Assembly: GCA_041744575.1 (NCBI GenBank)
Contig: JBGTKP010000054.1
Coordinates: 124,001-188,000 of the forward strand
Reading direction: 5' to 3'
From: JTS-RE37 sp041744575
GTDB lineage: Bacteria > Bacteroidota > Bacteroidia > Flavobacteriales > Flavobacteriaceae
DNA: 64,000 nt
Position 1 is the stretch's first letter. Each line of letters begins with the position of its first letter. The notes below the pieces were generated by a model that saw nothing but the letters and a program-made list of their open reading frames with translations, made no database searches and was not told where the DNA came from. The position numbers and the translations under genes are program-made. Below, piece after piece: positions 9,215 to 18,073 of the stretch.

Positions 9215-10186
9215 ATGAATTATAGAAAATTTGGACGCACAGGGTGGCAGGTAAGCGAAATTGGCTATGGGATGTGGGGTATGGCCGGCTGGACCGCTTC
9301 CGATGACACCCAATCCGCCGAATCCCTTGACCTGGCGGTGGAACAGGGAGTAAATTTTTTTGACACCGCCTGGGGATATGGAGAAGGTCATAGTGAAAAA
9401 CTACTGGGGCAACTGGTACTCAGGCATCCAAACTCAAAATTGTTCACCGCAAGCAAAATTCCCCCGATGAATTTTAAATGGCCTGCCAAACCTGAATATC
9501 GGTTTGAGGATTCCTATCCCGCTTCCCATATCATTAAATACACCGAAAAAACCTTAACGAATTTAAGGCTGGAACAGGTAGACCTGATGCAATTCCACAC
9601 CTGGGATGACGGATGGGCCGCCAGAGAAGATTGGCAAAGAACCGTGGAAGATCTCAAGACCTCCGGTAAAATAGCTGCCATGGGAATAAGTGTCAATCGC
9701 TGGGAACCTGAAAATGGGCTGTTGGCACTACAGAGCGGGTTAATTGATGCTGTTCAGGTCATTTACAATATATTTGACCAGGCTCCTGAGGATGTGCTTT
9801 TCCCTCTATGTGCCAGAATGGATTTCGCGGTGATTGCCCGTGTACCTTTTGATGAAGGAACACTTACGGGAATGCTCTCCAGAGATACCGTTTTTCCGGA
9901 GAATGACTGGAGGAGTACTTATTTTGTGCCTGAAAACCTGATTCCAAGTGTGAAAAGGGCCGATGCATTAAGACCCCTCATCCCCGCGGAAATGACCATG
10001 GCCGAATTGGCGCTTCGGTTCATTTCGATGCATCCCACAGTGGCAACAACTATCCCGGGCATGAGGAAAGCACAGCACGTAAGGGCAAATACTGCAGTAA
10101 GTGATGGCATTGGCTTGCCTGAGAGCTTGTATAAATCACTCAGAAAACACCGCTGGGACAGAACACCTACGTCCTGGTCACAATAA
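9215..10186 (+). CDS. Aldo/keto reductase
   Basis: A 323-residue TIM-barrel NAD(P)H-dependent oxidoreductase. The catalytic tetrad is visible as D50, Y55 (FDTAWGYGEGHSE), K81 (ASK) and H128 (QFHTW). The protein has no export signal, so it would act in the cytoplasm on an imported aldehyde or ketose. It begins 6 bp after the DUF3500 gene and is followed 37 bp later by the TIM-barrel isomerase-like gene, indicating co-transcription. Substrate cannot be deduced; its neighbours suggest a sugar or sugar-acid derivative. Confidence 0.93.
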   Translation: MNYRKFGRTGWQVSEIGYGMWGMAGWTASDDTQSAESLDLAVEQGVNFFDTAWGYGEGHSEKLLGQLVLRHPNSKLFTASKIPPMNFKWPAKPEYRFEDSYPASHIIKYTEKTLTNLRLEQVDLMQFHTWDDGWAAREDWQRTVEDLKTSGKIAAMGISVNRWEPENGLLALQSGLIDAVQVIYNIFDQAPEDVLFPLCARMDFAVIARVPFDEGTLTGMLSRDTVFPENDWRSTYFVPENLIPSVKRADALRPLIPAEMTMAELALRFISMHPTVATTIPGMRKAQHVRANTAVSDGIGLPESLYKSLRKHRWDRTPTSWSQ

Positions 10187-10223
10187 AGGCAGAAATGGAT
10201 CAATTATTTTCAAAAACACAGAA

Positions 10224-11066
10224 ATGACAACAAGAAGAAAATTTTTAGGGCAGGCGGGATCACTGACGTTAGCTGCCAGCCTGCTACAGGCCTATTCCTT
10301 CCCGGTGATTAAAAAAAGAAAGTTGGGGGTCCAGTTATATACTTTCAGGAAAGAGATGAGCCAGGATGCGCGGGGGACACTTCAAAAGATCGCTGCCCTG
10401 GGTATACGGGAGATAGAATCCGCGGGCAGTGACAAAGGATATTACTATGGCCTGAAACCCGGTGAAATGAAGAAAATTTGCAAGGACCTCGGAATGAAAC
10501 TGGTTAGTGGACATGTCCGCCTTGATGACAAATGGGAGAAGACAATGGAGGATGCCGTCGCCTCAGGACAAAAATATCTGATCTGTTCCTCCATGCCATC
10601 CGAAGGTCAACATGCCGATAACTACAAAAAGGTGGCAGAAGCCTTTAATGTTGCGGGTGAAAAATGCAGGACAATGGGATTAAAGTTCGGGTACCACAAT
10701 CATGAATATGAATTTGACACAGATAACGGATCCGTTTTATATGATCTCTTGTTGGACCATACCGACGCGGGACTTGTTCATATGGAACTCGACCTGGGAT
10801 GGGTTATCGTTGCTGGGAAAGACCCGGTAGACTATTTTACAAGGTATCCCGGCCGCTTTCCCCTATGGCACCTGAAGGATATGAACATGACTGAAAAGCA
10901 GAGTACCGAATTTGGTAAAGGCGGGCTCGATATCCCTGGAATGATGGCCAATCAGAAATCATCCGGCGTAGAGCATATTTTTATTGAACAGGAGGAATAC
11001 GCCAGTACACCATTGGAAAGCATGAAACACAATATGGAATTTATGTCGGCTTTAAAGGATTCATAG
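10224..11066 (+). CDS. Exported sugar phosphate isomerase/epimerase-like TIM-barrel protein
   Basis: A 280-residue AP-endonuclease-2/xylose-isomerase-like barrel. The N-terminus MTTRRKFLGQAGSLTLAASL is a twin-arginine-type signal, so a folded metalloprotein is likely exported. LGVQLYTFRKEM, GYHNHEYEF, MELDLGW and WHLKDMN are family blocks and supply candidate metal ligands (Glu, His, Asp, His). Members isomerise sugars or act as lyases/hydratases on 3-keto-glycosides. The start is the ATG at 10224, 37 bp after the reductase; a longer reading from 10101 overlaps that gene and is rejected. Confidence 0.9.
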   Translation: MTTRRKFLGQAGSLTLAASLLQAYSFPVIKKRKLGVQLYTFRKEMSQDARGTLQKIAALGIREIESAGSDKGYYYGLKPGEMKKICKDLGMKLVSGHVRLDDKWEKTMEDAVASGQKYLICSSMPSEGQHADNYKKVAEAFNVAGEKCRTMGLKFGYHNHEYEFDTDNGSVLYDLLLDHTDAGLVHMELDLGWVIVAGKDPVDYFTRYPGRFPLWHLKDMNMTEKQSTEFGKGGLDIPGMMANQKSSGVEHIFIEQEEYASTPLESMKHNMEFMSALKDS

Positions 11067-11078
11067 CCAGTGGAGGCC

Positions 11079-12437
11079 ATGCCGGAAATAATAGATCCAT
11101 ATATCTTAACGCCTGACAAAGTCAGACAACCTCCTTCCAAGTTTTCAGGAAGATTGAAGTTTCTTGGGCCCAGCTTTATTCTTTCCGCATCCATTGTAGG
11201 ATCCGGCGAACTTATAGCAACAACAACACTGGGAGCAGAAGCCGGGTTTATTACTTTCTGGGTAATCCTTGTCAGTTGCATTGTAAAGGTAGCGGTGCAA
11301 CTTGAATTCGGCAAGCACACGATCCTTACTGGTGAAACGGCCATGCAGGCTTTCAATAAATTGCCCGGACCCCGCTTCGGTAAGGCAAAATGGGCCGTAT
11401 GGACGGTATTTCTGGTAATGGCCATTAAATTATTGCAGGTTGGCGGCATCGTGGGTGGGGTTGCAATCATCCTGAATATACTATTTCCGGGATTGAGCAT
11501 CAATTTCTATTCCTTCTTCATTGCGATCGTGGTCGCATTAATGATTTTCAGGGGCTACTACCGATTTATAGAAAAAATTTCACTGGGCATGATTGGCCTT
11601 TTCACCTTTTTCACCTTTGCATCCCTCTATTTTCTGATGTACACTCCTTACAATATCACGCTGGACGATTTTTTGAGCGGACTGCGGTTTGATCTGCCCA
11701 GGGAAGCCGTGGCGGTCGCATTCGGAGCCTTCGGGATCACAGGTGTAGGCGGAGACGAGATCATCCACTACAATTACTGGTGCATTGAAAAAGGGTATGC
11801 GGCTTTTACAGGAAAAAATGATGGATCCCCTGAATGGCGCGCAAGGGCCAAAGGATGGATTAAGGTAATGCACCTCGATGCACTCCTTGCCATGTGCGTA
11901 TATACCGCTGTCACTGCCGCATTTTATTTGCTGGGTGCAGCCGTTTTGCATACAAAGGGTCATATCCCGGAGGGTTACGAAATGGTGGAAACTTTGTCTG
12001 CCATGTATACGGAAACCCTGGGACCCGAAGCAAAATTGGCCTTTTTAGTAGGGGCCTTCATCACGCTTTTCTCCACTTTGTTCGCAGCACTGGCTGCCTG
12101 GACGAGACAGATATCTGATATCTTCGGGCAGATCGGTTGGATCAACTTTTCGGATTACCGCGTCCGCAAACGCACCGTCGCCATCCTCGCCTGGGTCATT
12201 CCCCTGTTGTGGGCCATGCTCTTCGTTTATATAAAATTGCCCGTATTAATGGTGATTACCGGGGGGATCGTCGGATCCTTTCTCCTATTCCTGGTGGTAT
12301 TCGCAGTGCTGCACTTCCGTTATATCCGAATCAACCCTCTGTTCCGGCCCTCTTTGTCGTACGACTCTATATTGTGGGTGAGCATTATGAGCATCATCGC
12401 GGTTGGCGCGCTGGGAATTTTTAAATTATTGCTTTGA
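11079..12437 (+). CDS. Nramp-superfamily transporter lacking the canonical metal-site motifs
   Basis: About 452 residues with eleven hydrophobic helices. The layout and GPSFILSASIVGSGELIATT at residues 30-49 place it in the Nramp superfamily. The usual TM1 metal motif DPGN is replaced by GSGE (41-44), and the TM6 motif MPH by GITGVGGDEI (219-228). Without these ligands ordinary Mn/Fe import is doubtful. It sits 12 bp after the isomerase-like gene and 1 bp before the amidohydrolase, so it may carry the substrate or product of this operon. ATG 11079 is preferred over a GTG at 11070. Confidence 0.85.
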   Translation: MPEIIDPYILTPDKVRQPPSKFSGRLKFLGPSFILSASIVGSGELIATTTLGAEAGFITFWVILVSCIVKVAVQLEFGKHTILTGETAMQAFNKLPGPRFGKAKWAVWTVFLVMAIKLLQVGGIVGGVAIILNILFPGLSINFYSFFIAIVVALMIFRGYYRFIEKISLGMIGLFTFFTFASLYFLMYTPYNITLDDFLSGLRFDLPREAVAVAFGAFGITGVGGDEIIHYNYWCIEKGYAAFTGKNDGSPEWRARAKGWIKVMHLDALLAMCVYTAVTAAFYLLGAAVLHTKGHIPEGYEMVETLSAMYTETLGPEAKLAFLVGAFITLFSTLFAALAAWTRQISDIFGQIGWINFSDYRVRKRTVAILAWVIPLLWAMLFVYIKLPVLMVITGGIVGSFLLFLVVFAVLHFRYIRINPLFRPSLSYDSILWVSIMSIIAVGALGIFKLLL

Positions 12438-12438
12438 T

Positions 12439-14133
12439 ATGAAATACACGACCAATGACATAAGGGTGTCTTTCTCGAAAGGTGCTGAAAAATTATCGAT
12501 TCTGTGCCTCACCCTGCTATTTTTACTAACTACTGGTTGTAACTCTGCGGAGTCCTATGACATTCTGATTACGAATGCCCTTATTGTCGACGGAACTGGA
12601 GGAACACCCTATTCAGGAGCCCTGGGTATTCATGGAGATACTATCGCGGCTTTGGGCGACCTCAAAAACGCAAAAGGAATTCTGGAAATTGATGCCGGTG
12701 GAAAGGTCGTAGCCCCCGGGTTTATTAACATGTTAAGCTGGGCCAATGAGTCGCTCATTGAGGATGGCCGTTCTCAGGGTGACATCCGGCAGGGAGTTAC
12801 GCTTGAAGTAATGGGGGAAGGTCATTCTATGGGCCCTTTAACGGAGATAATGAAAGCCGAAATGAAAGAGGAACAACAGGAGATCCAATTTGACATCGAA
12901 TGGACCACCCTGGGGGAATATCTCGAATTCCTCGAAAAAAAGGGAGTAGCTCCCAATATTGCTTCCTTTGTTGGCAACGGGACTTTAAGGGAGTACGTCA
13001 TGGGGTATGACAACAGGGAGCCAACCGCGGAAGAGCTCAGTACCATGAAATCCCTTACAAGACAAGCAATGGAAGAAGGCGCAATAGGGCTGTCCACCTC
13101 TCTGATCTATGTCCCGAGTGGTCATGCGAAGACAGAGGAAATTATTACACTTGCACGTGAAGTCGCCAGCTTCGACGGATTATATATTTCTCACATCCGC
13201 AATGAGGAGGAGCACTTGCTTGAGGCGGTGGACGAACTTATCACCATTTCCGAAAAAGCTCAGATCAGGTCAGAGATATACCATTTTAAAGCTTCCGGTA
13301 CCGCCAACTGGAATTTACTTGATTTGGCTATCGACCGTGTGAACAGCGCCAGAGAAAAAGGGCTGGCGATTTCAACAGATATGTACATGTACAATGCCAG
13401 TTCTACCGGTCTGAATGTCCTGCTGCCTGAATGGGCAAAGGAAGGTGGTCATAGACAAACCATCACCTTGATGGATCAGTCTTCCAAAAAACAGGAAATG
13501 ATTGATGAAATAAAATTTCATGTTCCGCCGGACAAGATCCTGTTGGTTGGCTTCCGTAACAACGCTCTGAAAGGTCTGATTGGCAAGACCCTTGCCCAGG
13601 TAGCCATAGAACGGGGACAAACAGCCGCCCAAACTGTAGTAGACCTTATTCGTGAGGATGACAGCCGGATTCAGGTGGTGTATTTTTCTATGTCCGAAGA
13701 TAATATCAAAAAGAAATTAGCACTGCCCTATATGTCAATTTGCTCGGATGCGGGCTCCTATACGAACGAGGGGGTATTTCTGCAGCAAAGCACACATCCC
13801 AGAGCATATGGGTCCTTTGCTCGTCTGCTGGGGCATTATGTTAGGGAAGAAAAAGTAATTTCTCTCGAAGAGGCAGTATATAAGCTGACGTCCCTCCCCG
13901 CTTCGAATCTGAAAATCCGCAACAGAGGGACTCTAAAAGAGGGCTATTACGCTGACATTGTTATTTTTGATCCCAAAAGGATCCGTGACAATGCCACCTT
14001 CGAAAATCCGCATCAATATGCCACAGGGGTGGAGCATGTGTTTGTCAACGGTATACAGGTACTCAGCAATGGAGAAATCACGGGCAAACTACCTGGAAGG
14101 GTGGTTCGCGGACCAGGCTGGACAGGGTGGTAA
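12439..14133 (+). CDS. D-aminoacylase-like amidohydrolase lipoprotein with altered metal site
   Basis: 564 residues. A lipobox ends at C34 (LLTTGC), so it is anchored outside the cytoplasmic membrane. ILITNALIVDGTG and the C-terminal YADIVIFDP strand define the composite-barrel amidohydrolase of the N-acyl-D-amino-acid deacylase family. H252 (SHIR), H282 (YHFKASG) and D437 (CSDAG) are retained. However the HxH after PGFI is replaced (L99, W101 in PGFINMLSW), and the usual NCG cysteine region reads MGEGHSMG. Activity may therefore differ from the family. It starts 1 bp after the Nramp-like gene, indicating translational coupling. Confidence 0.87.
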   Translation: MKYTTNDIRVSFSKGAEKLSILCLTLLFLLTTGCNSAESYDILITNALIVDGTGGTPYSGALGIHGDTIAALGDLKNAKGILEIDAGGKVVAPGFINMLSWANESLIEDGRSQGDIRQGVTLEVMGEGHSMGPLTEIMKAEMKEEQQEIQFDIEWTTLGEYLEFLEKKGVAPNIASFVGNGTLREYVMGYDNREPTAEELSTMKSLTRQAMEEGAIGLSTSLIYVPSGHAKTEEIITLAREVASFDGLYISHIRNEEEHLLEAVDELITISEKAQIRSEIYHFKASGTANWNLLDLAIDRVNSAREKGLAISTDMYMYNASSTGLNVLLPEWAKEGGHRQTITLMDQSSKKQEMIDEIKFHVPPDKILLVGFRNNALKGLIGKTLAQVAIERGQTAAQTVVDLIREDDSRIQVVYFSMSEDNIKKKLALPYMSICSDAGSYTNEGVFLQQSTHPRAYGSFARLLGHYVREEKVISLEEAVYKLTSLPASNLKIRNRGTLKEGYYADIVIFDPKRIRDNATFENPHQYATGVEHVFVNGIQVLSNGEITGKLPGRVVRGPGWTGW

Positions 14134-14239
14134 TCTTCAATGACATCCCTTCATGCCTCCCTAAAAAATCTTTCCACTCATATTTTAAGGGTTTCCAAAG
14201 ATGGCTTGTATTATTCATGCATTCTGTATGTAAAAAGAA

Positions 14240-15151
14240 TTATTTTTTTCTAAACAAAAAGCTTAATCCATGCTGAAAACTAACACTTGGGGAGGACATA
14301 TGTGTCCCATTTTTTATTATATCAATTTCCAAGTTTAAACCGGGATACTTCCTGCTTTTCATCTTACTGGTAAATTCGAGCATATTCCTAACCATACCCG
14401 AGTTGATTTCCTCCTCAAGTTCTCCAACCGATATAAATAGGTCTACAGGTAAATCTTCATGTTCCTCGGCATATGATGCTTCCATTTTTAGTATGCTTTT
14501 ATCATCATACCAAATGGACGGGCTTCCAAGTATATATCTACTGAAAAGTTTGGTATTCTCGAGCATTGAATAAAGCCCAAAATACCCTCCCAAGGAAAAA
14601 CCAATGTAGGTTCTATTTGAATCGTCGGCGCGGTAGTTGTTTTCAATAAAGGGGAAAAGATCATTTTCAATAAAATTTAAAAAGGCGCCCCCTCCTCCTG
14701 ATTTTATCCCATCGGCTCCAAAATCCTTATCTAACTGGGAGTTACTGGTTGGTGTAAAATCGTGGGACCTTCTGGCAAGCCATTTACCCCACTTTTCGTC
14801 ATTCGTCTTTTCCAGATCTAACGGATACCCTATTCCCACAATAATGGATTCCGGCATTTCATCTCCCCATTGCAGTCCCCTTGCTATTCCTTCTATCATT
14901 CCAAAATATTGATTGGCGTCCGTAATAAATATTACAGGATATTTTGTGTTACTGGTAGAATAACTATCCGGAAGTGATATATAAAGTGCATACAACTCGT
15001 TTGTATTGGAAGATTTTAGATTCCTTGCCTCCGTATCCATTATATGCACTTCTTCAATAATTCTGGAATTGGCAGAATCATTTGAAACCTGTGAACGCAT
15101 TGTAAAATTTATGGAAGTTATTAGTACAAATGTTATCAGAAATGCTCTCAT
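14240..15151 (-). CDS. Secreted alpha/beta hydrolase (esterase D/Fes-like)
   Basis: 303 residues with a signal peptide. It matches the putative-esterase family (PF00756): the opening PVIFITDANQYFG strand, the nucleophile elbow GFSLGG with S186, and a C-terminal NGTHMSS histidine near residue 284. A glycine-rich insert (SGGGG) follows residue 150. Such enzymes hydrolyse carbohydrate or siderophore esters in the periplasm. By eye the gene and both flanks are richer in A and T than neighbouring genes, which could indicate recent acquisition. It stands alone, with 106 bp and 134 bp gaps on either side. Confidence 0.85.
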   Translation of the reverse strand: MRAFLITFVLITSINFTMRSQVSNDSANSRIIEEVHIMDTEARNLKSSNTNELYALYISLPDSYSTSNTKYPVIFITDANQYFGMIEGIARGLQWGDEMPESIIVGIGYPLDLEKTNDEKWGKWLARRSHDFTPTSNSQLDKDFGADGIKSGGGGAFLNFIENDLFPFIENNYRADDSNRTYIGFSLGGYFGLYSMLENTKLFSRYILGSPSIWYDDKSILKMEASYAEEHEDLPVDLFISVGELEEEINSGMVRNMLEFTSKMKSRKYPGLNLEIDIIKNGTHMSSPSVSFQHGLSFLFRKK

Positions 15152-15285
15152 TATTGACTATTTAAGTGAGTAAAAGACAATAATTTTTTTCATTTGTTAC
15201 GGCACGAATCACTCTGCATAAACTTATATCCAGAAAAGCTATTTTCAAAGTTAAAAACGCCAATTTCCCGAACAGAATGACTCCT

Positions 15286-15786
15286 TCAATTTACTTTCCT
15301 CATCGCGGCGACTTCCTCTATGGTCACGGGAATCGCGCTATTTCCAAAACTGTTTCGAATATAGGAAGTGATGTCCGCTATTTCCTGATCCCTGAGATAA
15401 TCAAAGGCAGGCATTGCGTTTGCATAGGTCGCTCCATTAACTTTAAGTCCCACGTTGGAACCCAGCATCACAATGGACAAAAGCCGGTTTTTATCCCCGG
15501 TGACATATTCGGTATTTTTCAGGGGGGGATTCAGACCGGAGACCCCACTACCGCTCTCCTGATGGCAGCTAAGACAGTACTGTTCATAACCCCTTTTACC
15601 GGCTACCATATAATCGGCGGGATTGCCTATAGCCGGGGATCCTCTGTCTACAACCTCAATTGAATCCTCTGATTGGCCTTTGGTTTCTTTGGAATTGCCA
15701 TTCCGGCATCCAATGAAGAGGCCATAGAATACCATAAAAATAATAAAATTGAAATTTGTTACTTTTCCTTTAATCAGCCTCTTCAT
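15286..15786 (-). CDS. c-type cytochrome lipoprotein
   Basis: 166 residues with a lipobox ending at C27 (LFIGC). One heme-binding motif C70-L-S-C73-H74 is present, with the probable axial methionine M124 in NAMPAFDYL. It is a class I monoheme cytochrome, periplasmic and lipid-anchored. The start at 15786 (MKRLIKGK) overlaps the end of the sorbosone-dehydrogenase-like gene by 17 bp; an ATG two codons earlier is equally possible. The overlap strongly suggests that it takes electrons from that dehydrogenase, which is inference from pairing known in this enzyme class. Confidence 0.93.
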   Translation of the reverse strand: MKRLIKGKVTNFNFIIFMVFYGLFIGCRNGNSKETKGQSEDSIEVVDRGSPAIGNPADYMVAGKRGYEQYCLSCHQESGSGVSGLNPPLKNTEYVTGDKNRLLSIVMLGSNVGLKVNGATYANAMPAFDYLRDQEIADITSYIRNSFGNSAIPVTIEEVAAMRKVN

Positions 15787-17101
15787 TGCCATTGTAAAAA
15801 ATGCGAAACAAGGTGCCTCCGGCATCATCTGATACATATAGGGAGCCATCCGGTCCTTCTGCAAGTCCGGTCGGACGGTGCGCAGCATCATCCGGATTCA
15901 GGATTTCCTCCGCCCCCGAAAAACCGTCGGCAAATATTTCCCATTCCCCGCTTGGCTTACCATCTTTGAATGGAACGAAAGCCACCATATATCCTGCCTG
16001 CTTTTCAGGTGCCCTGTTCCAAGATCCGTGAAATGCAATGAAAGCGCCGTTTTTATATTTTTTCGGAAACATGTCGCCGCCATAAAACAAGAGCGCATTG
16101 GGAGCCATATGGCCTGGAAATGCCACTACAGGGTCCAGTGCATTCTCTCCGCCTGTTTTTTTCCCGTCACCCCCGTATTCCGGGGAAAGGATTTTTTTGC
16201 CTGCAAGCTGGTCATAATAAATATAGGGCCAACCGGCATCATCTCCTTCGTTAAGCATGTACATGGTCTCCGCCGGCAGTTCAGAAGCTGTTTTGGTGTC
16301 GTACATTTCGGGATATAGCGTATTAAACTGATCCCGTCCATGTTGCATTACAAACAAATGATCGGATTGACGATCCCAGTCAAGTCCAACCACATTCCTT
16401 AAACCTGTGGCATACCGCTTTCCGTCCGCGTAGGATTGTACCCTTTTATCAATTTTAAACTGCCATATTCCCCCCGCTGAATCAAGAATCGGACAAGGCA
16501 TCATCCCCTTGGATCCCATCGTTCTGTCCTCTTCCTGGCAGGCATTCGAATAGGCACCAATATTCACATATATATTTCCTTTTCCATCAAGTGTAAAAGA
16601 CTTGGTCGCGTGTTGCCTACGGCTGATCAGCCCTGTTACAACAGTGTCTGCAACGGAAGCTGCTTTCACTTTTTGGTCACTGTCCACAGGGTATCGAAAG
16701 ATGGATTCATCTGAAGATGCATAAAGATAATCCTCGGTAAGGTATATTCCCGTGCCTGCGAAATCACCAAAGCCATCCCTGCTTTCCGCGACCCCATCAC
16801 CATTTGTATCCTCAAGATATAAAATCCCGTGTCCCTCCACCGGTTCCCGCAATTTAAGATATATGCCCCCCTTGGAGGTGACAGCAATATGCCGGGGATT
16901 GCCCAGAGAATCCGCCACCTTTAGGGCTTCAAATCCATCCGGAAGTGACAATCCTGCATTATCATGGCTCCCTTTAAGTCCTATGGGTTTCTCAGGTTCC
17001 TTTTTGTCCTCCCCGCAGGCAGTCACCAATAGCAGCAGGCAAAGTTGTAATATAAATCGCTTATACGCAATCAGGTATTCCCTATGATTTCTCGATATCA
17101 T
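15770..17101 (-). CDS. PQQ-dependent sorbosone/glucose dehydrogenase-like lipoprotein
   Basis: 443 residues with a lipobox ending at C29 (LLVTACG). The fold is the six-bladed propeller of soluble glucose / L-sorbosone dehydrogenases: GNPRHIAVTSKG, the RRQHATKSFTLD block, ATGLRNVVGLDWD, MQHGRDQFN, and GHMAPNALLFYGGDMFP, ending in AAHRPTGLAEGPDGSLYVSDD. Members oxidise sugar aldehydes or aldoses using pyrroloquinoline quinone in the periplasm. It overlaps the downstream cytochrome c gene. Whether this organism makes or scavenges PQQ cannot be seen here. Confidence 0.88.
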   Translation of the reverse strand: MISRNHREYLIAYKRFILQLCLLLLVTACGEDKKEPEKPIGLKGSHDNAGLSLPDGFEALKVADSLGNPRHIAVTSKGGIYLKLREPVEGHGILYLEDTNGDGVAESRDGFGDFAGTGIYLTEDYLYASSDESIFRYPVDSDQKVKAASVADTVVTGLISRRQHATKSFTLDGKGNIYVNIGAYSNACQEEDRTMGSKGMMPCPILDSAGGIWQFKIDKRVQSYADGKRYATGLRNVVGLDWDRQSDHLFVMQHGRDQFNTLYPEMYDTKTASELPAETMYMLNEGDDAGWPYIYYDQLAGKKILSPEYGGDGKKTGGENALDPVVAFPGHMAPNALLFYGGDMFPKKYKNGAFIAFHGSWNRAPEKQAGYMVAFVPFKDGKPSGEWEIFADGFSGAEEILNPDDAAHRPTGLAEGPDGSLYVSDDAGGTLFRIFYNGNEEAD

Positions 17102-17111
17102 TTCATTTGAT

Positions 17112-17873
17112 TTACAATGGTTTTAAAAATATTTTACGGATGTTCGAGACCGAATTCGCGTAAATGTCTTTCGAATTCATAGCTGACCATTCAGGATGTG
17201 ATCCAAAAGTTGTCCAGGTAGCATCACGCTCAGCCATGTCCTTGAAATTTAGCATATAAGTAAGACTTGGCCGATAAGGCCCTATAATCATTTCTCCAAA
17301 AAAAACAGGCAGTAACCTGATCTTTAAAAATAATGCGATCTCTTCGTCATTGAACATACGGATCTTACGGCTTACGGCATCCTCATTAAAACCTTCGTAA
17401 GTTCTTAGTTCAAAGACAGAAGCTCCAGGCTCCGGGGCCATCATTTTCGGCATTCCTTCAAAAGCGATAAAAAGGGATGAAGAAAACCGGCTGTATAATG
17501 CCTTGTCTTTTGAAACCATATTGTAGGTGGTGGCCGCAGTATTATATTCCCCATCACCATAGACCTGAGAGGCTTTTAAAAAAACGGAGGCATCGGGATA
17601 ACTGATCAGAACCCACAAATTAGAAGGCTCTGAACCACCCATTTCCGAAAACACACTATAAAAGTTAGCACCAAGCCGTTTCAGGGCCGGTCCCAGAATG
17701 TTCGTAAGATACTCCTTGAGCATTTTCTGATCGCTTCCGAATTTTACCTGGTACGTGCGCAGTTCATAAAGTTCCCTGCCGGCAGTTTCACCATTTTTGA
17801 AATTATGCCCATATGCTGCAAGGGGCAATGCGCCTGCGGCAGCGGCCGAATAGATAAACTTTCTTCTTTTCAT
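17112..17873 (-). CDS. Exported NIPSNAP-domain protein
   Basis: 253 residues. The N-terminus MKRRKFIYSAAAAGALPLAA is an export signal with a twin-arginine-like look. Two NIPSNAP-type ferredoxin-fold domains follow, opening with YELRTYQVKFG near residue 35 and VFELRTYEGFN near residue 148. The biochemical role of bacterial NIPSNAP proteins is not established; dimeric alpha-beta barrels of this type bind small molecules. It lies 10 bp upstream of the sorbosone-dehydrogenase-like gene, so the three genes are probably one transcript. Confidence 0.9.
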   Translation of the reverse strand: MKRRKFIYSAAAAGALPLAAYGHNFKNGETAGRELYELRTYQVKFGSDQKMLKEYLTNILGPALKRLGANFYSVFSEMGGSEPSNLWVLISYPDASVFLKASQVYGDGEYNTAATTYNMVSKDKALYSRFSSSLFIAFEGMPKMMAPEPGASVFELRTYEGFNEDAVSRKIRMFNDEEIALFLKIRLLPVFFGEMIIGPYRPSLTYMLNFKDMAERDATWTTFGSHPEWSAMNSKDIYANSVSNIRKIFLKPL

Positions 17874-18073
17874 TTTATTGATAAATTAATCGGGTTGAGC
17901 GCATAACGAAGGCCTGGAGCTTCAGCCCTTAAAAATAAGGATAATCTCAATAAAAAGGCGCTACGGTGTTCATCTGTTTCTAATTTGTTGGGTAAAAGGG
18001 TAGGGAAACAACAGCAAATTTCCGCCATCCCGGAAGTGCGGGCGCTGAAGAACTGCATCATGGTCTGATAAGT

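Noticed and set aside
15673..16318. Plus-strand open frames opposite the cytochrome and sugar dehydrogenase genes
   Set aside because: They are antisense shadows of genes with clear heme-binding and propeller motifs.
17870..18061. 63-residue minus-strand open frame between the NIPSNAP and RraA-like genes
   Set aside because: Composition is not protein-like, there is no start signal or recognised motif, and it overlaps the NIPSNAP start codon.
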